Notes: a model not told the origin generated them from the letters alone. A DNA stretch of 64,000 nucleotides from Spiroplasma melliferum (GCA_005222125.1 CP029202.1:248001-312000); one strand, 5' to 3'. Positions 1 to 10,606 are shown, numbered from the stretch's first letter. Numbers and translations are program-made.

Positions 1-33
1 ATTTATTAAAATTATTTTAAGAAGTTTTTCCGT

Positions 34-39
34 TATAAT
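34..39 (+). promoter_or_regulatory. possible -10 box upstream of rplI
   Basis: A perfect TATAAT lies 18 bases before the rplI start. A transcript starting about seven bases downstream would have a leader only about a dozen bases long. No -35 box is convincing, and the sequence upstream of the window could hold other genes of the same operon. Confidence 0.35.
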
Positions 40-57
40 TTGTAGTAGGTGATTATG

Positions 58-507
58 ATGAAAGTTATTTTAATTAAAGAAGTTAAAGGAAAAGGCAAAG
101 TTAATGATGTAATTGAAGTTGCTGATGGATATGCAAAAAATTATTTAATTAAAGAAGGTTTCGCAATTCCAACAACTTCTGCTAATTTAGCTAAGTTAAA
201 TATTGTTTTATCACAACAAGCAGCACAAGAGGCAGCTACAAAAGCTTCTTTAGAAGAATTAAAAACAGCATTAGAACAATTAACATTGAATTTTAAACTA
301 AAAGTTCATAATAATAAAACGTTTGGTTCTATTTCTTTAACACAAATTGAAGATCGATTAGCGAAAGAATTTAACTTAAAAATTGATAAAAAGAAATTTA
401 TTGATAATAATAATTTAACAAGTTTTGGATTACATTACTTAAAAATTAAATTAGCTCCAAATATAATTGCAACATTAAAAGTGATGGTAGAAAAAAAGGA
501 GAGTTAA
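58..507 (+). CDS. rplI: 50S ribosomal protein L9
   Basis: L9 binds 23S rRNA near the base of the L1 stalk. The N-terminal domain is typical: MKVILIKEV followed by KGKVNDVIEVADGYAKNYL, then a long helix (about residues 45-80) and a C-terminal domain; about 149 residues, normal for the family. The start at 58 is preferred over GTG 49 and ATG 55 because the ribosome-binding site AGGTGA (47-52) is five bases upstream of it and the family begins MKVIL. It ends four bases before dnaB, the gene that commonly follows rplI in Firmicutes and Mollicutes. Confidence 0.97.
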   Translation: MKVILIKEVKGKGKVNDVIEVADGYAKNYLIKEGFAIPTTSANLAKLNIVLSQQAAQEAATKASLEELKTALEQLTLNFKLKVHNNKTFGSISLTQIEDRLAKEFNLKIDKKKFIDNNNLTSFGLHYLKIKLAPNIIATLKVMVEKKES

Positions 508-510
508 TTA

Positions 511-1887
511 ATGGAAAACATCAGTAAAACAGAATTAAATAAACTTAATGTTATTAATGATGCGGAAAAAAATGTTTTAGCAATAATTGCTCACTCTATT
601 ACTGCAGCGGAAGAAGTTTTTTCAATTTTGACAGAAGAAGATTTTACTGTAATGAATTACAAAGTGATTTTCAAAGCTTTACAAGAACAATTTTCAGCGA
701 AGGTTGCAATTAATATTACAACATTAAGTAATTACATGTTAAAAAATAATATTTTAAATAAAATTGGTGGTATTGAATTTTTAACTGATTTATTTCAATC
801 CTATACAACAGATGCTAATTTATCTGAATATTTAGATATTATTATTAAAAATACAACCTCACGCCGCTTGAAGGCTGTTGTTGATAGTATTAATCGTCAG
901 ATTGATGCTCATCAGCCAATTGATGAAGTTGTTAGTCATGCAGAAAAAGAAATCTTAGATGTTAAAAAGGAACGAAAAGGTAATTTATTTAAAACTTCAT
1001 ATGCTGAAGTTGATAAAGTCTTACAAAAAATTGAATTGTTAGAAAATTCTGGAGAAATGTTAACAGGAAGTCCAAGTGGTTTTCGTGATTTAGATCGTAT
1101 GACATCAGGTTTTCAAAAAGGGGATTTTATTATTTTAGCGGCACGTCCTTCAATGGGAAAAACAGCATTGGCTTTAAATTTTGCTGTTAAATCAGCTGCG
1201 CAATCAAAAAAAGCAGTTGCTATTTTTTCCGTTGAAATGCCAGCAGAACAATTAATTCAAAGAATGCTAGGAAGTTATTCAACAGTCGATTCTGTTAAAG
1301 TTCGAACTGGTAAAGGGTTACAAGAACGCGATTGAGAAAATATTACTAAGGCGGCAGATTTTTTAAAACAAACAAAATTATTTATTGATGATACGCCAGG
1401 TTTGAAAGTCATTGAATTGCAATCAAAGTTAAGAAAATTATGTCGTGAAAACGAAGTTGGTTTAGTTGTTATTGATTATTTACAATTACTTAGCACTGGA
1501 ACTCATTTTGGTGATTCACGTCAACAAGAAGTTTCAACAATTTCCCGTCAGCTTAAGGCATTAGCACGTGAATTAGAGGTTCCGATTATTTGTTTATCAC
1601 AATTATCACGGTCGGTTGAAAAACGAGAAGACAAAAGACCAATTATGTCTGATTTACGTGATTCAGGAGCAATTGAACAAGATGCTGATATTATTATGTT
1701 TTTATTTCGAGAAGAATATTATACTGCCCACGATTCAACCAATTTGGGGGCACCAATGTTAGAAACAGAAAAGGCACAATTAATTTTATCAAAGCATCGA
1801 AATGGTCCAACTGGGAGTGTTGAATTATTATTTGTAAAAAAACATGGTTCATTTGCTGATTATGGTTTGCAAAATACAAAAATTTAG
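511..1887 (+). CDS. dnaB: replicative DNA helicase DnaB
   Basis: Hexameric helicase that unwinds DNA at the replication fork. The 458-residue product has the N-terminal all-helical domain (about 10-110), a linker, and a RecA-like C-terminal ATPase domain with Walker A motif RPSMGKTA near residue 213 and the helicase segments VVIDYLQLL and SDLRDSGAIEQDAD. The in-frame TGA at 1333 reads as Trp, joining two partial reading frames. The ATG has AAGGAGAG just upstream and lies three bases after the rplI stop, so the two genes are co-transcribed and probably translationally coupled. Length is normal for a DnaB without intein. Confidence 0.97.
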
Positions 1888-1942
1888 GATACCATATTAA
1901 GTAGTGAAAAAATAAATTAGTGTTTAAGAAACGAGGTCTACA

Positions 1943-3166
1943 ATGCGTAAGTTATTATCAATTTTTGCAGCAACAACTTTAGTTACAACATCAGCAGCAT
2001 CAGCTGTCGCTTGTAGTGGCGCGCCACAAGGAAATCTTATTCCTATTTTTATGTATAATGGAAATCAAAAATTTAGTCATGCGCCAACAGTAACTCGTAA
2101 ATCAATAAATGGAATTGATGATGTAACACAATCAGGAAAAGATGAAAATGGTGCTCCTTTTGAATACAGTTTACAGGGAGGACGAATGGGTTTAATTAAT
2201 AATGCAATTAACCCTATTTTAAATGGGATAAATTTAACAAAAGATAATAGTGCAACAACTGGTAAGGGAGCAAAGTGAACTGATGAGCAAATTGCAGCTG
2301 GGTTAGAAGGACAAAAAGAGCAACTAATTCAAACTGCAAAAACTGATGCGCAAGACCCTTTTGATAGTAGTAAAAAAATTAATCAAAAAGCAATATGAAA
2401 AGATTTGTTCAACAATTATTCGACTAGTTTTGACTCATCCTATAGTCAAGTTGCTTTCCTTGCAAATGAAAATAAAGCAATTTTAAATAAAACAAATGAT
2501 AATTTGGTTACAATGACTGGAAATGCAGAAAAAACAAACAATAAAGATTGAGTTAAAGAACATACTTGACCAGATGGCAAAAAAAGTCCTTATACACCTT
2601 CATCATTAAAAGTATTATCACCTATAGCATCAATTCTTGAATGATTCAATGATCCAAAAAATGGTTATAGTCAAGGTTATGATCAAATTGACCAAAATCG
2701 AGGATATCAATCAGCACGTTATCTTGCAATTGCTATTCCTAATGTTACAATTCGCTTTGAGTTTCAAGGAGAACATAATCGTTTTACCTTTACAGTAACA
2801 ATTGATAAATTAGTAGCATATGCAAATTACCTTGTTTACGAAAATCCAAATAGTACAAAAGATAATCCAAGTTACGGTCACCAATGATTTTTCTTAAGTT
2901 ATGGTTTTTATGACTTTGAGAGTTTAAAAGATGATGAGTATCATCACTATAATTTTAATGCGCTTCCAGATGATGTTAAGATTGATAAAAATATTAAAGT
3001 TGCATTAGGATTTGTCAAAAAAAATGATGACAAAGGAATCTTGACAGCGGATGAAGATAAGGAAGTTGGTAAACGTGGTCAATTCCCGACGCCAGAAACA
3101 GATTATACTTTCCCAGCTCTAAAATGAAAAATTAATGTTGATTCGATTACTGACCAATATAAATAA
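1943..3166 (+). CDS. predicted surface lipoprotein, function unknown
   Basis: A 407-residue product with a classical lipoprotein signal: MRKLL, a hydrophobic Ala/Thr-rich stretch and a lipobox ending AVAC, so Cys24 should be diacylated and anchor the mature chain outside the membrane. The signal resembles those of many Spiroplasma lipoproteins. The mature part is rich in Asn, Lys, Asp and Ser, has many TGA-encoded Trp codons, and shows no domain I recognise. The stop TAA overlaps the rlmH start by one base. Start chosen from the weak site CGAGGTCT and the signal peptide. Such lipoproteins usually mediate host contact or solute capture, but nothing here shows which. Confidence 0.85.
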
Positions 3167-3636
3167 TGGATATTAAAATTCTGGCAATTGGTTCATTAGA
3201 TAAAAAGTATTTGGTAATAGGTTGTGAAACTTTTCTTGAACGAATTAAGCATTATGCAAAATTAGAAATTATTGAATTAAAAGAAGTTAACAATAAAACT
3301 GAACAAGTAACAATTAATGAACAAACGGCATTAGTAATAAAAAAACTATTAGATTATCCGGAATATTATAAAATATTATTAGCCTCACAAGGACAAATAT
3401 TAACAAGTGAACAAATTGCTGCATACATTACGGAAGTTAAAGATTTTAAAAAAGCAAAGTTATTATTTATTATTGGGGGTAGTCATGGTTTTAATAATAA
3501 TGAACTATTACCAAAAGTTAATTTTCACCTGAGTTTTGGAGCAATAACTTTACCGCATCAATTATGTCGATTAGTATTATTAGAACAAATATATCGTAGT
3601 TTTAAGATAATTAATAATGAAATTTATCATAAGTAA
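3166..3636 (+). CDS. rlmH: 23S rRNA (pseudouridine1915-N3)-methyltransferase RlmH
   Basis: SPOUT-family methyltransferase that methylates pseudouridine 1915 in helix 69 of 23S rRNA using SAM. 156 residues, the family's usual length. Diagnostic features are the N-terminal MDIKILAIGSLDKKYL, the SAM-loop segment LFIIGGSHGF around residues 102-111, and the C-terminal LPHQLCRLVLLEQIYRSF. It starts on the last base of the upstream lipoprotein's stop codon, so it probably depends on that gene for translation. The gene right after it lies on the other strand. Confidence 0.96.
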   Translation: MDIKILAIGSLDKKYLVIGCETFLERIKHYAKLEIIELKEVNNKTEQVTINEQTALVIKKLLDYPEYYKILLASQGQILTSEQIAAYITEVKDFKKAKLLFIIGGSHGFNNNELLPKVNFHLSFGAITLPHQLCRLVLLEQIYRSFKIINNEIYHK

Positions 3637-3658
3637 TTTTAAAAAAAGAACAATCAGA

Positions 3659-4153
3659 TTATATTTTTTTGGTTTTAGTTCTTTTTTTATTTTGGAGAGC
3701 TTGTTCCATCATTGCAATTTTTCGTTTTCGCGCTAATTCTGATAAAGCATTTGTATTTTTTTCTAATAATAATTGGCGATAATAAGGACTATTTTTTTTA
3801 GCTAATTTGATAACTTTAATTCGATCAGCAACAGTCATATTATTAACATCAATATAATTAGGATCATTTGCTTTAAAAGCTTGTTTTTTTAATTGATTAT
3901 TCTTTTTTTCCACATTTAATAAAATTTTATACATTGGATTATTTTTGTCAATAATTTTCTTTTTATCTAATTGTGGTTTTTTCTTTGTTTTACGGTAAAT
4001 TTCATGACTTCGTGATGTTTTGCGTGCTAAACTTTCAAGTTGGAGTTTAACCACTTGTGCTTTATGTTCTTGAATTTTTTGATAACGCAAATCATGCTCA
4101 TTATCTTTTGTTTTTTTTCATATAATAGTTTTATTTTCTATCTGTTTTGCCAT
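3659..4153 (-). CDS. basic hypothetical protein
   Basis: I do not recognise this 164-residue protein. The start at 4153 (MAKQIENKTIIWKKTK) is preferred over an internal start because AAGGAGA lies just upstream on the minus strand and an in-frame TGA reads as Trp. The product is very rich in Lys, Gln, Asn and Arg, has no membrane segment or signal, and looks largely helical; the C-terminus (KRTKTKKI) is strongly basic, which suggests nucleic-acid or ribosome contact but proves nothing. A TATAAT on the minus strand (4198-4193) could be its -10 box. It is transcribed away from the S10 operon and towards rlmH. Confidence 0.7.
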
Positions 4154-4270
4154 TTTTCTCCTTACTTTTTAATATGTAGTTATTCTAGTTCTATTATAAT
4201 ATTAATTATAATGAGATGAAACAAAGAAGTAAAAAAGATAAAATATTTCATTTTTTTTCTTAAAAAAGAC

Positions 4271-4299
4271 TTGCATTATTGATTATTATCCAATAAAAT
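4271..4299 (+). promoter_or_regulatory. probable promoter of the S10-spc-alpha operon
   Basis: TTGCAT (4271-4276) and TAAAAT (4294-4299) are separated by exactly 17 bases, giving a leader of about 105 bases before rpsJ. The same TTGCAT/17-base arrangement occurs before the hpt-guaA riboswitch. The -35 is a weak match to TTGACA. Confidence 0.5.
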
Positions 4300-4338
4300 A
4301 AATAAGCATGTATATTTTGTGGGAACATCTTTTGTGGT

Positions 4339-4359
4339 CTATCACTGATACACTGATAG
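4339..4359 (+). promoter_or_regulatory. possible hairpin in the S10 operon leader
   Basis: CTATCA (4339-4344) can pair with TGATAG (4354-4359) around a nine-base loop, and ACTGATA occurs twice (4344-4350 and 4352-4358), so two alternative pairings exist. It lies between the probable promoter and rpsJ, where a ribosomal-protein feedback site could sit. No known leader motif is recognised. Confidence 0.25.
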
Positions 4360-4409
4360 GCGTTGTCAATGTTTACACAAAAAATATGAATAAATTAGGA
4401 GGAAAAGTA

Positions 4410-4718
4410 ATGGCTCAAACTAAAATGAGAATTAAATTAAAAGGTTTTGATCACCGTGTGGTTGATCAATCAATTAAAAAAATCATTGAAGCAGCTCAAG
4501 CCGCAGGAGTACAGGTAAAAGGGCCAATCCCTTTACCAACTGATCGTAATATCATTACTATTTTAAGAGCAACTCATAAATATAAAGATTCAAGAGAACA
4601 ATTTGAAATGAGAACACATAAAAGAATTATTGATATTATTAATCCTGATGGTCCAAAGGTAATTGACACTTTAAAAAGAGTGCAACTACCAAGTGGTGTG
4701 GAAATTGAAATGAAATAA
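4410..4718 (+). CDS. rpsJ: 30S ribosomal protein S10
   Basis: S10 sits in the 30S head and in other bacteria is also the NusE antitermination factor. The 102-residue product shows [31 protein letters not shown], and the family's C-terminal [12 protein letters not shown]. The reading frame is open upstream to 4308, but the start at 4410 is chosen because TAGGAGGA precedes it at the right spacing and the family starts just before this segment. It opens the S10-spc-alpha operon. Confidence 0.97.
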   Translation: MAQTKMRIKLKGFDHRVVDQSIKKIIEAAQAAGVQVKGPIPLPTDRNIITILRATHKYKDSREQFEMRTHKRIIDIINPDGPKVIDTLKRVQLPSGVEIEMK

Positions 4719-4782
4719 ATAACCATTCTTAAGTTTAATTTATAGACAAGATATACATGACGTATTTTCAAGGAGGAAAGAA

Positions 4783-5559
4783 ATGAAAGGAATCTTAGGA
4801 CGCAAAATTGGTATGACACAAATTTTTGCTACCGATGGTAGATTAATACCAGTTACAGTAGTTGAAGTAGAACCAAATGTTGTTTTACGAGTGTTAACAA
4901 AAGAACAAAATGGTTATCAAGCGCTTCAATTAGCTGTTGAAGATAAAAGAATTAGCTTGGTTTCAAAACCAGACCAAGGACAATTCAAAAAAGCGAATAC
5001 AACACCTAAGCGCTTCGTTAAAGAAATCAGAAATATGGATGGTTATAATCCTGGTGATATTATTAAAGCTGATATCTTTACTGCTGGGGAATTCGTTGAT
5101 GTTACAGGAACTTCAAAAGGGAAAGGATTTACAGGTTCAATTAAAAGACACAACTATTCACGGGGACCAATGGGACATGGTTCAGGTTATCACCGTGGCG
5201 TTGGGTCAATGGGAGCTATTGCCCCAAATCGAATTTTAAAATCTAAAAAAATGCCTGGACATATGGGAACCGAAAAAGTAACAATTCAAAATTTAGAAGT
5301 TATTGCAATTGATACTGAAAAAAATGCTTTATTAGTAAAAGGTTCAATTCCAGGTCCCAAAAAACAATTTGTAGTTATTAAAGAAGCAATTAAAGGTTTA
5401 GAACCAAATACACCAACAGCACTAGTTAAAATAACTGTTGAAACAAAAACACCAGAACCCACAATAAAAGAAGAAAAACCAGTTGAAGGAGTTGTTGATG
5501 CAACAGTTGATACAACACCAACAGCAGTCACTGATGCACCAGCATCAAAGACAGAATAG
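4783..5559 (+). CDS. rplC: 50S ribosomal protein L3 with C-terminal extension
   Basis: L3 is an early 23S rRNA-binding protein near the peptidyl-transferase centre. The core (residues 1-215) has [15 protein letters not shown], the [16 protein letters not shown] loop and [14 protein letters not shown]. Unlike the usual protein of about 210 residues, this one continues about 40 residues with an acidic/Pro/Thr/Ala-rich tail (for example [18 protein letters not shown]) that is probably disordered. Start has a clear AGGAGGA site. The tail belongs to a pattern seen also in L29, S5 and S16 in this window. Confidence 0.96.
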   Translation: MKGILGRKIGMTQIFATDGRLIPVTVVEVEPNVVLRVLTKEQNGYQALQLAVEDKRISLVSKPDQGQFKKANTTPKRFVKEIRNMDGYNPGDIIKADIFTAGEFVDVTGTSKGKGFTGSIKRHNYSRGPMGHGSGYHRGVGSMGAIAPNRILKSKKMPGHMGTEKVTIQNLEVIAIDTEKNALLVKGSIPGPKKQFVVIKEAIKGLEPNTPTALVKITVETKTPEPTIKEEKPVEGVVDATVDTTPTAVTDAPASKTE

Positions 5560-5581
5560 TTTTGTAGAAAGGGATTTTAAA

Positions 5582-6208
5582 ATGAAATTACAAGTACTTG
5601 ATGCGAAGGGAACGAGCGTTAAAGAAATTAGTGTAAATGATGCCATTTGAGGAATTGAGCCACATCAGCAAGCAATGTTTGATGCTGTTATTGCGCAACA
5701 AGCCGCAATGCGTCAAGGCACACACAAAACTAAGACAAGAACTGAAGTATCTGGTGGGGGAAGAAAACCTTGAAGACAAAAAGGAACTGGTCGTGCTCGC
5801 CAAGGTTCAATTAGAGCACCACAATGAAAAGGAGGAGGGATTGTTTTTGGTCCAACTCCGGAGAAAAATTATTTAAAACATGTCAATAAGAAAGTTAGAA
5901 AATTAGCAATTAAATCTGCATTATCATTAAAAGTTCAAGATAAAAACATTATGATAATTGATCAATTTGGAATTGACAAACCTTCAACAAAAGCAATGGT
6001 TGAAGTCTTAAATAATTTAAAAGTTAATGGTGAAAAACTATTAATTATTACCACAGAAGGTGATGAAGTTAATTTTAAATCATCACGTAATATTGAAAAA
6101 GTAAATATAATTACATCAACTGGTATTAATATTTATGATTTATTAAATGCAAACAAATTATTAGTAACAGAACAAGCATTAAAAGCAATTGAGGAGGTGT
6201 ACGCATAA
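5582..6208 (+). CDS. rplD: 50S ribosomal protein L4
   Basis: L4 binds domain I of 23S rRNA and lines the exit tunnel with its extended loop; in E. coli it also represses the S10 operon. The 208-residue product has the loop motifs [15 protein letters not shown] and [16 protein letters not shown], in which the Trp residues are TGA codons, so the gene appears broken under the standard code. Start ATG 5582 follows AGAAAGGGA. The stop overlaps the rplW start (TAATG), indicating translational coupling. Confidence 0.95.
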
Positions 6209-6495
6209 TGCATATTACAAATGTCATTAAAAAACCAATTTTATCAGAAAAAACATATCGTAATATGGCGAATGGGGTTTATACTTTTGAAGTTGCGCGT
6301 ACTGCAAACAAAGTTCAAATTAAAAAAGCTTTTGAAAAAATCTTTGAAGTAAAGGTTGAAAAAGTTAATGTTATTAATTATGACCCAAAAGAAAAGAAAA
6401 TGGGAAAATTTGTTGGAGAGACAACATACACAAAACGTGCAGTTATTAAATTAAAACCAGGTGAGAAATTAGATTTATTAGGAGAAGATAAATAA
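6208..6495 (+). CDS. rplW: 50S ribosomal protein L23
   Basis: L23 sits at the tunnel exit and is the docking site for trigger factor and SRP. 95 residues, normal length, with [14 protein letters not shown] at the N-terminus and [16 protein letters not shown] in the conserved C-terminal half. It starts one base inside the rplD stop with GAGGAGGTG 12-20 bases upstream. Confidence 0.96.
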   Translation: MHITNVIKKPILSEKTYRNMANGVYTFEVARTANKVQIKKAFEKIFEVKVEKVNVINYDPKEKKMGKFVGETTYTKRAVIKLKPGEKLDLLGEDK

Positions 6496-6550
6496 TTCCA
6501 GGATACACTATCTGGGACTGTTTATTGGCGAAATAGGAGGATAAATAACA

Positions 6551-7387
6551 ATGCCAATTAAGAGTTTTAAACCAGTCACACCGAGTCGTCGTAATATGAC
6601 GTCATTAGATTATTCCGTGCTGACAACTGACCGCCCGGAAAAATCATTAGTTGAAACTCGGAAAAAACATGCTGGTCGTAATAACCAAGGAGTTATTACA
6701 ACAAGACATAAAGGTGGCGGCCACAAAGTTAAATATCGTATTATTGACTTTAAACGTAATAAGGATAATATTGTTGGAAAAATTGCAACAATTGAATATG
6801 ATCCAAATCGTAATGCCTTTATTTGTTTAGTTAATTATGTTGATGGTGAAAAAAGATATATTTTGGCACCAAAAACCATTAAAATTGGAATGCAAATTGT
6901 TAGTGGTGAGAAGACGGATATTAAAGTTGGAAACTGCATGAAATTAAAAAACATTCCAGAAGGGACTGTTCTACATAATTTAGAATTACGTCCAGGCAAA
7001 GGTGGACAATTAGCTCGTTCAGCAGGTTCATCAGTGCAATTATTAGGGAAAGATGAAGATGGCAAATATGTCACAATTCGGTTAACATCAGGTGAAGTTC
7101 GTAAGGTTTTAGGAGAATGTCGAGCAACAGTTGGTGAAGTTGGAAACGAAGATTATGCCCTAGTAAATTGAGGAAAAGCGGGACGAAACCGTTGACGTGG
7201 AATTCGTCCAACTGTTCGTGGGTCAGTTATGAACCCAAATGACCACCCGCATGGTGGGGGAGAAGGTAAAGCTCCAGTTGGGCGAAAAGCACCAATGACA
7301 CCATGAGGTAAAAAAGCATTAGGGGTCAAAACTCGTAACAAGAAAAAAGCTTCAACTAAATTAATCGTTAGAAGACGTACTAAATAA
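6551..7387 (+). CDS. rplB: 50S ribosomal protein L2
   Basis: L2 is required for subunit association and lies near the peptidyl-transferase centre. The 278-residue product has [30 protein letters not shown], the central SH3-like segment ending around residue 200, and the conserved [17 protein letters not shown] region. Four Trp positions in the last third (WGKAGRNRWRG and PWGKK among them) are TGA codons. Start ATG 6551 follows AGGAGGA. The 55-base gap after rplW contains a small imperfect hairpin (6499-6517) of unknown meaning. Confidence 0.96.
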
Positions 7388-7470
7388 TCTTGCTAATTAG
7401 GGTCAATCCGACAAATAATAGTTGAAAGTAAAAATCAAAATTAGAGAGATTATATATAGGAGGTAAAACA

Positions 7471-7746
7471 ATGTCACGAAGTCTGAAAAAAGGGCCATTT
7501 GTTGATAAACATTTACAAAAAAAAGTTGAAGCGTTGAATGCTGCGAATAAAAAAGAAGTTGTTAAAACTTGATCAAGAAGAAGCGTTATATTCCCAGAGT
7601 TTATTGGTCATACTTTTGCTGTCCACAATGGAAAAGAACATATTCCAGTTTATGTTACCGAAGATATGGTTGGTCATAAATTGGGAGAATTCTCACCAAC
7701 GAGAAAATTTGGTGGACATGGCGACGATAAGAAGAAGAAAAAATAA
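7471..7746 (+). CDS. rpsS: 30S ribosomal protein S19
   Basis: S19 lies in the 30S head, near the A-site finger contact. The 91-residue product begins [15 protein letters not shown] and contains [20 protein letters not shown] and [14 protein letters not shown], as in all S19 proteins; the Trp before SRRS is a TGA codon. Start has a strong TAGGAGGT site. The C-terminus is a short lysine run. Confidence 0.96.
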
Positions 7747-7775
7747 TTAAATTCAGAAAGTGAGTATTTATATAA

Positions 7776-8114
7776 ATGGATGTAAGAGCAAACTTAAGAA
7801 GTATTAGAATATCGCCGCGAAAAGTAAGACTAGTTACCGATTTAATTCGGAATAAAAAAGTGGGAGACGCAATAGTTATTCTTAACAACACAAACAAAAA
7901 ATCATCAGTTCCAGTTCAAAAATTAGTTAAATCAGCGGTAGCAAATGCCGTTAATAATAATGGATTGGATGCTGATCGCTTATTTATTAAAGAAATCTTC
8001 GTTAACGAAGGACCAACATTAAAACGTTTCCGTCCGCGTGCACATGGACGAGCATATGAAATATTGAAGAGAACAAGTCATATCACAGTTACTGTTAGTG
8101 ATGGGCAACAATAA
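7776..8114 (+). CDS. rplV: 50S ribosomal protein L22
   Basis: L22 contacts all six 23S domains and its hairpin narrows the exit tunnel. 112 residues with [20 protein letters not shown] at the N-terminus, the helix [15 protein letters not shown] and the beta-hairpin segment ending [18 protein letters not shown]. The ribosome-binding site upstream (GAAAGTGAG) is weaker than those of its neighbours. Confidence 0.96.
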
Positions 8115-8133
8115 GAAAGGAAGATAACAAGAG

Positions 8134-8892
8134 ATGGGTCAAAAAGTTAGTCCAACAGGATTACGAGTTGGAGTTATTAAAACGTGAGATTCAAGATGAT
8201 ACGCTGAAAAGCAAGAATATGTCAAATGATTGCATCAAGATATCAAGATTAGAAAAGCTCTAATGAAAGAATTAAAAGGAGCAAGTGTTTCTAAAATTGA
8301 AATTGAACGAACAAAAAAAGAAATTGTTATCTTTATTAGAACTGCTCGTGTTGGTGTTGTCTTAGGACAAGAAGGAAAAAACATCGCAAAATTAGTAAAA
8401 TTAGTACATATTACAATTGGCGATCGTAAAATGGAAGTAAAAATTAATGTTGTTGAAATTAAAAACCCGGACACTGATGCACAATTAGTGGCAAATACCA
8501 TTGCTGAACAGATTGTTAATCGTGCATCATTTAGAAGTGTACAAAAATTGGCAATTAAAAAAGCAATGAAAGCTGGAGCACAAGGAATTAAAACTTCCGT
8601 TTCAGGACGTTTAGGAGGCGTAGATATGGCGCGAACAGAAGGATATACCGAAGGAACCGTCCCATTAGCAACTTTACGTAGTGATATTGATTATGCTTTA
8701 GCAGAAGCTTTAACAACCTATGGCCAAATTGGAGTTAAAGTTTGAATTTGTAAGGGAGAAATCTTAAGCAAAGAATTAGTTTCCACAAGTGATGAAAAAC
8801 CAAAGTTTGAAAAACGCGATTTTAATCGTTCAAACAATAATCGTCGTGATCAAGCACCAAAATCACATCCTGTTGCTAAGGAGGCAAAATAA
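8134..8892 (+). CDS. rpsC: 30S ribosomal protein S3
   Basis: S3 forms part of the mRNA entry channel. The 252-residue product begins [18 protein letters not shown], has the KH-type domain ([16 protein letters not shown] around residues 70-90) and the C-terminal domain with [19 protein letters not shown]. Trp residues in the first and last parts are TGA codons. A hydrophilic tail rich in Asn, Arg and Lys follows residue 215. The stop overlaps the rplP start by one base. Confidence 0.96.
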
Positions 8893-9305
8893 TGTTATTA
8901 CCAAAAAGAACAAAATATCGTCGTCCGCATCGTATTAAATATGAAGGAAAAGCAAAAGGAAATACGAAAGTAGATTTTGGAGAATTTGGATTAAAATCAC
9001 TAGATGGAGCGTGAATTACAAACCGCCAAATTGAAGCAGCGCGGATTGCGATGACACGTTATATGAAACGTTGAGGAAAGGTTTGAATTAGAATTTTTCC
9101 TCATATGGCAAAAACAAAAAAACCATTAGAAGTTCGAATGGGTTCAGGAAAAGGTTCACCTGAAGAATGAGTAGCAGTTGTTAAAACAGGAACTGTTATG
9201 TTTGAAGTAGCAGGGGTTTCCGAAGAAACTGCCCGTGAAGCATTACGATTAGCAATGCATAAATTACCAGTAAGATGTAAGATTGTTAAAAAAGGAGAAG
9301 AGTAA
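8892..9305 (+). CDS. rplP: 50S ribosomal protein L16
   Basis: L16 organises the A-site region of the large subunit. The 137-residue product, normal length, reads [20 protein letters not shown], then [33 protein letters not shown] and a typical C-terminus [16 protein letters not shown]. Five Trp residues are encoded by TGA, so no long reading frame exists under the standard code. Starts on the last base of rpsC. Confidence 0.95.
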
Positions 9306-9308
9306 GAG

Positions 9309-10328
9309 ATGAATGATTTAACCAAAAAATCAGTTGAAGAATTGAAAAAACTGGAAGAAGAATCACGTGCTGAATTATTTGCGTTACGATTCCAATCAGC
9401 AATGGGGAATTTAGAAAAACCACATCGCATTGGGGAATTAAAAAAGCAAATTGCTCGCATTTTAACAATCTTATCTGCTCGTAAAAATGCTGGGGAAAAT
9501 ACGGCAATTAATGTTAAAGTTAATTTAAATGAAACATATGCGAAAATTGAAAAAGAATCACAAGCATTTGCAAAACAACGCAAGGCAAAAATTGAACAAA
9601 TGATGGCTGAGCAACAAGCTGCTGAAGGAAAAATGGCAAATTTAATGGATTTACCATTAAATGATGCAATGGATTTAACAGAAGAACAAGCTGTTGCTTC
9701 AACACCAATAGGAGAAACAAATGGTCTTGATGAACAAAAAGCACCAGTTGCTGCAAAGAAACCAGCTGCTGCTAAAGATTCTCCTAAGCAAAAAGATGTT
9801 GCGGAAGAAAAAACTGCAACTGGAAAAGCAGCCACACCATCTGCTAAAAAAGCACCAGTGGCTAAAAAAGATGTTGCACAAGAAACTAAAACTGATAAGG
9901 ATGCAGCATTAAAAGCTTTAATTAAAGAAAAAGCTGCGGAAAAGAAACCAACCGCAAAAAGTAAAACATCAACACCAAGCGACAAAACAACAGTGACTGT
10001 TAAATCAGTTACTTCTGCTAAAGCAGATATTGAAGTACCGAAAGAAACAAAAAAAGCAGCATCAACAAAAACTGTCAAAAAAGCAACTGAACTTAATGCA
10101 AAAGAAAAATTAGCAGCAATCAAAAGTTCTGTTGCGATGGGTGGTACTGCAAAAGGGCGTGGGTCAGGAGTTAAGATTGATTTAGAATTAAAAGCAAAAG
10201 ATCCTAACGCAAAAGAATATACTTACGGCACAAATTGAAAAGAAAATCGTGATAAAATTTTAACCGCTAGTAAAACAACAAAAAAAGCCGATGACAAAAC
10301 AACTAAGAAAGGGACAGGAAAAAAATAA
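9309..10328 (+). CDS. rpmC: 50S ribosomal protein L29 with a very long C-terminal tail
   Basis: L29 sits beside L23 at the tunnel exit. The first 60 or so residues are a normal L29 ([23 protein letters not shown], then [14 protein letters not shown]). The protein continues to 339 residues, about five times the usual 65. The extra part is a helical, charged segment (about 75-110), then a long tail built from Lys, Ala, Thr, Pro and Glu with near-repeats such as KKAPVAKKD; a TGA Trp near residue 310 is read through. The gene lies between rplP and rpsQ exactly where rpmC belongs, with three-base and overlapping spacing, so the extension is part of the gene and not a separate one. Confidence 0.93.
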
Positions 10329-10585
10329 TGGAAAGAAATAGTCGTAAAGTCTTACAAGGACGTGTTATTTCAGATAAATCTGAAAAAACAATTACTGTTT
10401 TAGTTGAAACATATAAAAATCACCCCTTATATAAAAAACGTGTAAAGTATTCAAAAAAATATTTAGCACACGATGAACAAAATCAAGCCCATATTGGAGA
10501 TAAAGTAAGCATTATGGAAACGCGTCCTTTATCAAAAACTAAACACTTTCGTTTAATTGAAGTTATTGAAAAAGCAATTGGTTAG
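10328..10585 (+). CDS. rpsQ: 30S ribosomal protein S17
   Basis: S17 is a primary 16S rRNA-binding OB-fold protein. 85 residues with [37 protein letters not shown] and [17 protein letters not shown]. The start overlaps the rpmC stop (TAATG). It must be translated by ribosomes finishing rpmC or by re-initiation; no strong ribosome-binding site is visible. Confidence 0.96.
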   Translation: MERNSRKVLQGRVISDKSEKTITVLVETYKNHPLYKKRVKYSKKYLAHDEQNQAHIGDKVSIMETRPLSKTKHFRLIEVIEKAIG

Positions 10586-10606
10586 TAAGAAGAGGATAAT
10601 AAAAAA

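Noticed and set aside
1333-1335. TGA in dnaB as a premature stop
   Set aside because: The frame continues with conserved DnaB segments, and TGA is Trp throughout the window. The same applies to all other TGA-split genes.
4308-4409. 34-residue N-terminal extension of S10
   Set aside because: No homology, includes the leader hairpin, and a strong AGGAGGA site lies before ATG 4410.
9101-10123. 340-codon open frame on the minus strand opposite rpmC
   Set aside because: It is antisense to the Lys/Ala-rich L29 tail. Open length comes from that composition; no ribosome-binding site, and the plus-strand frame is fixed by its operon position.
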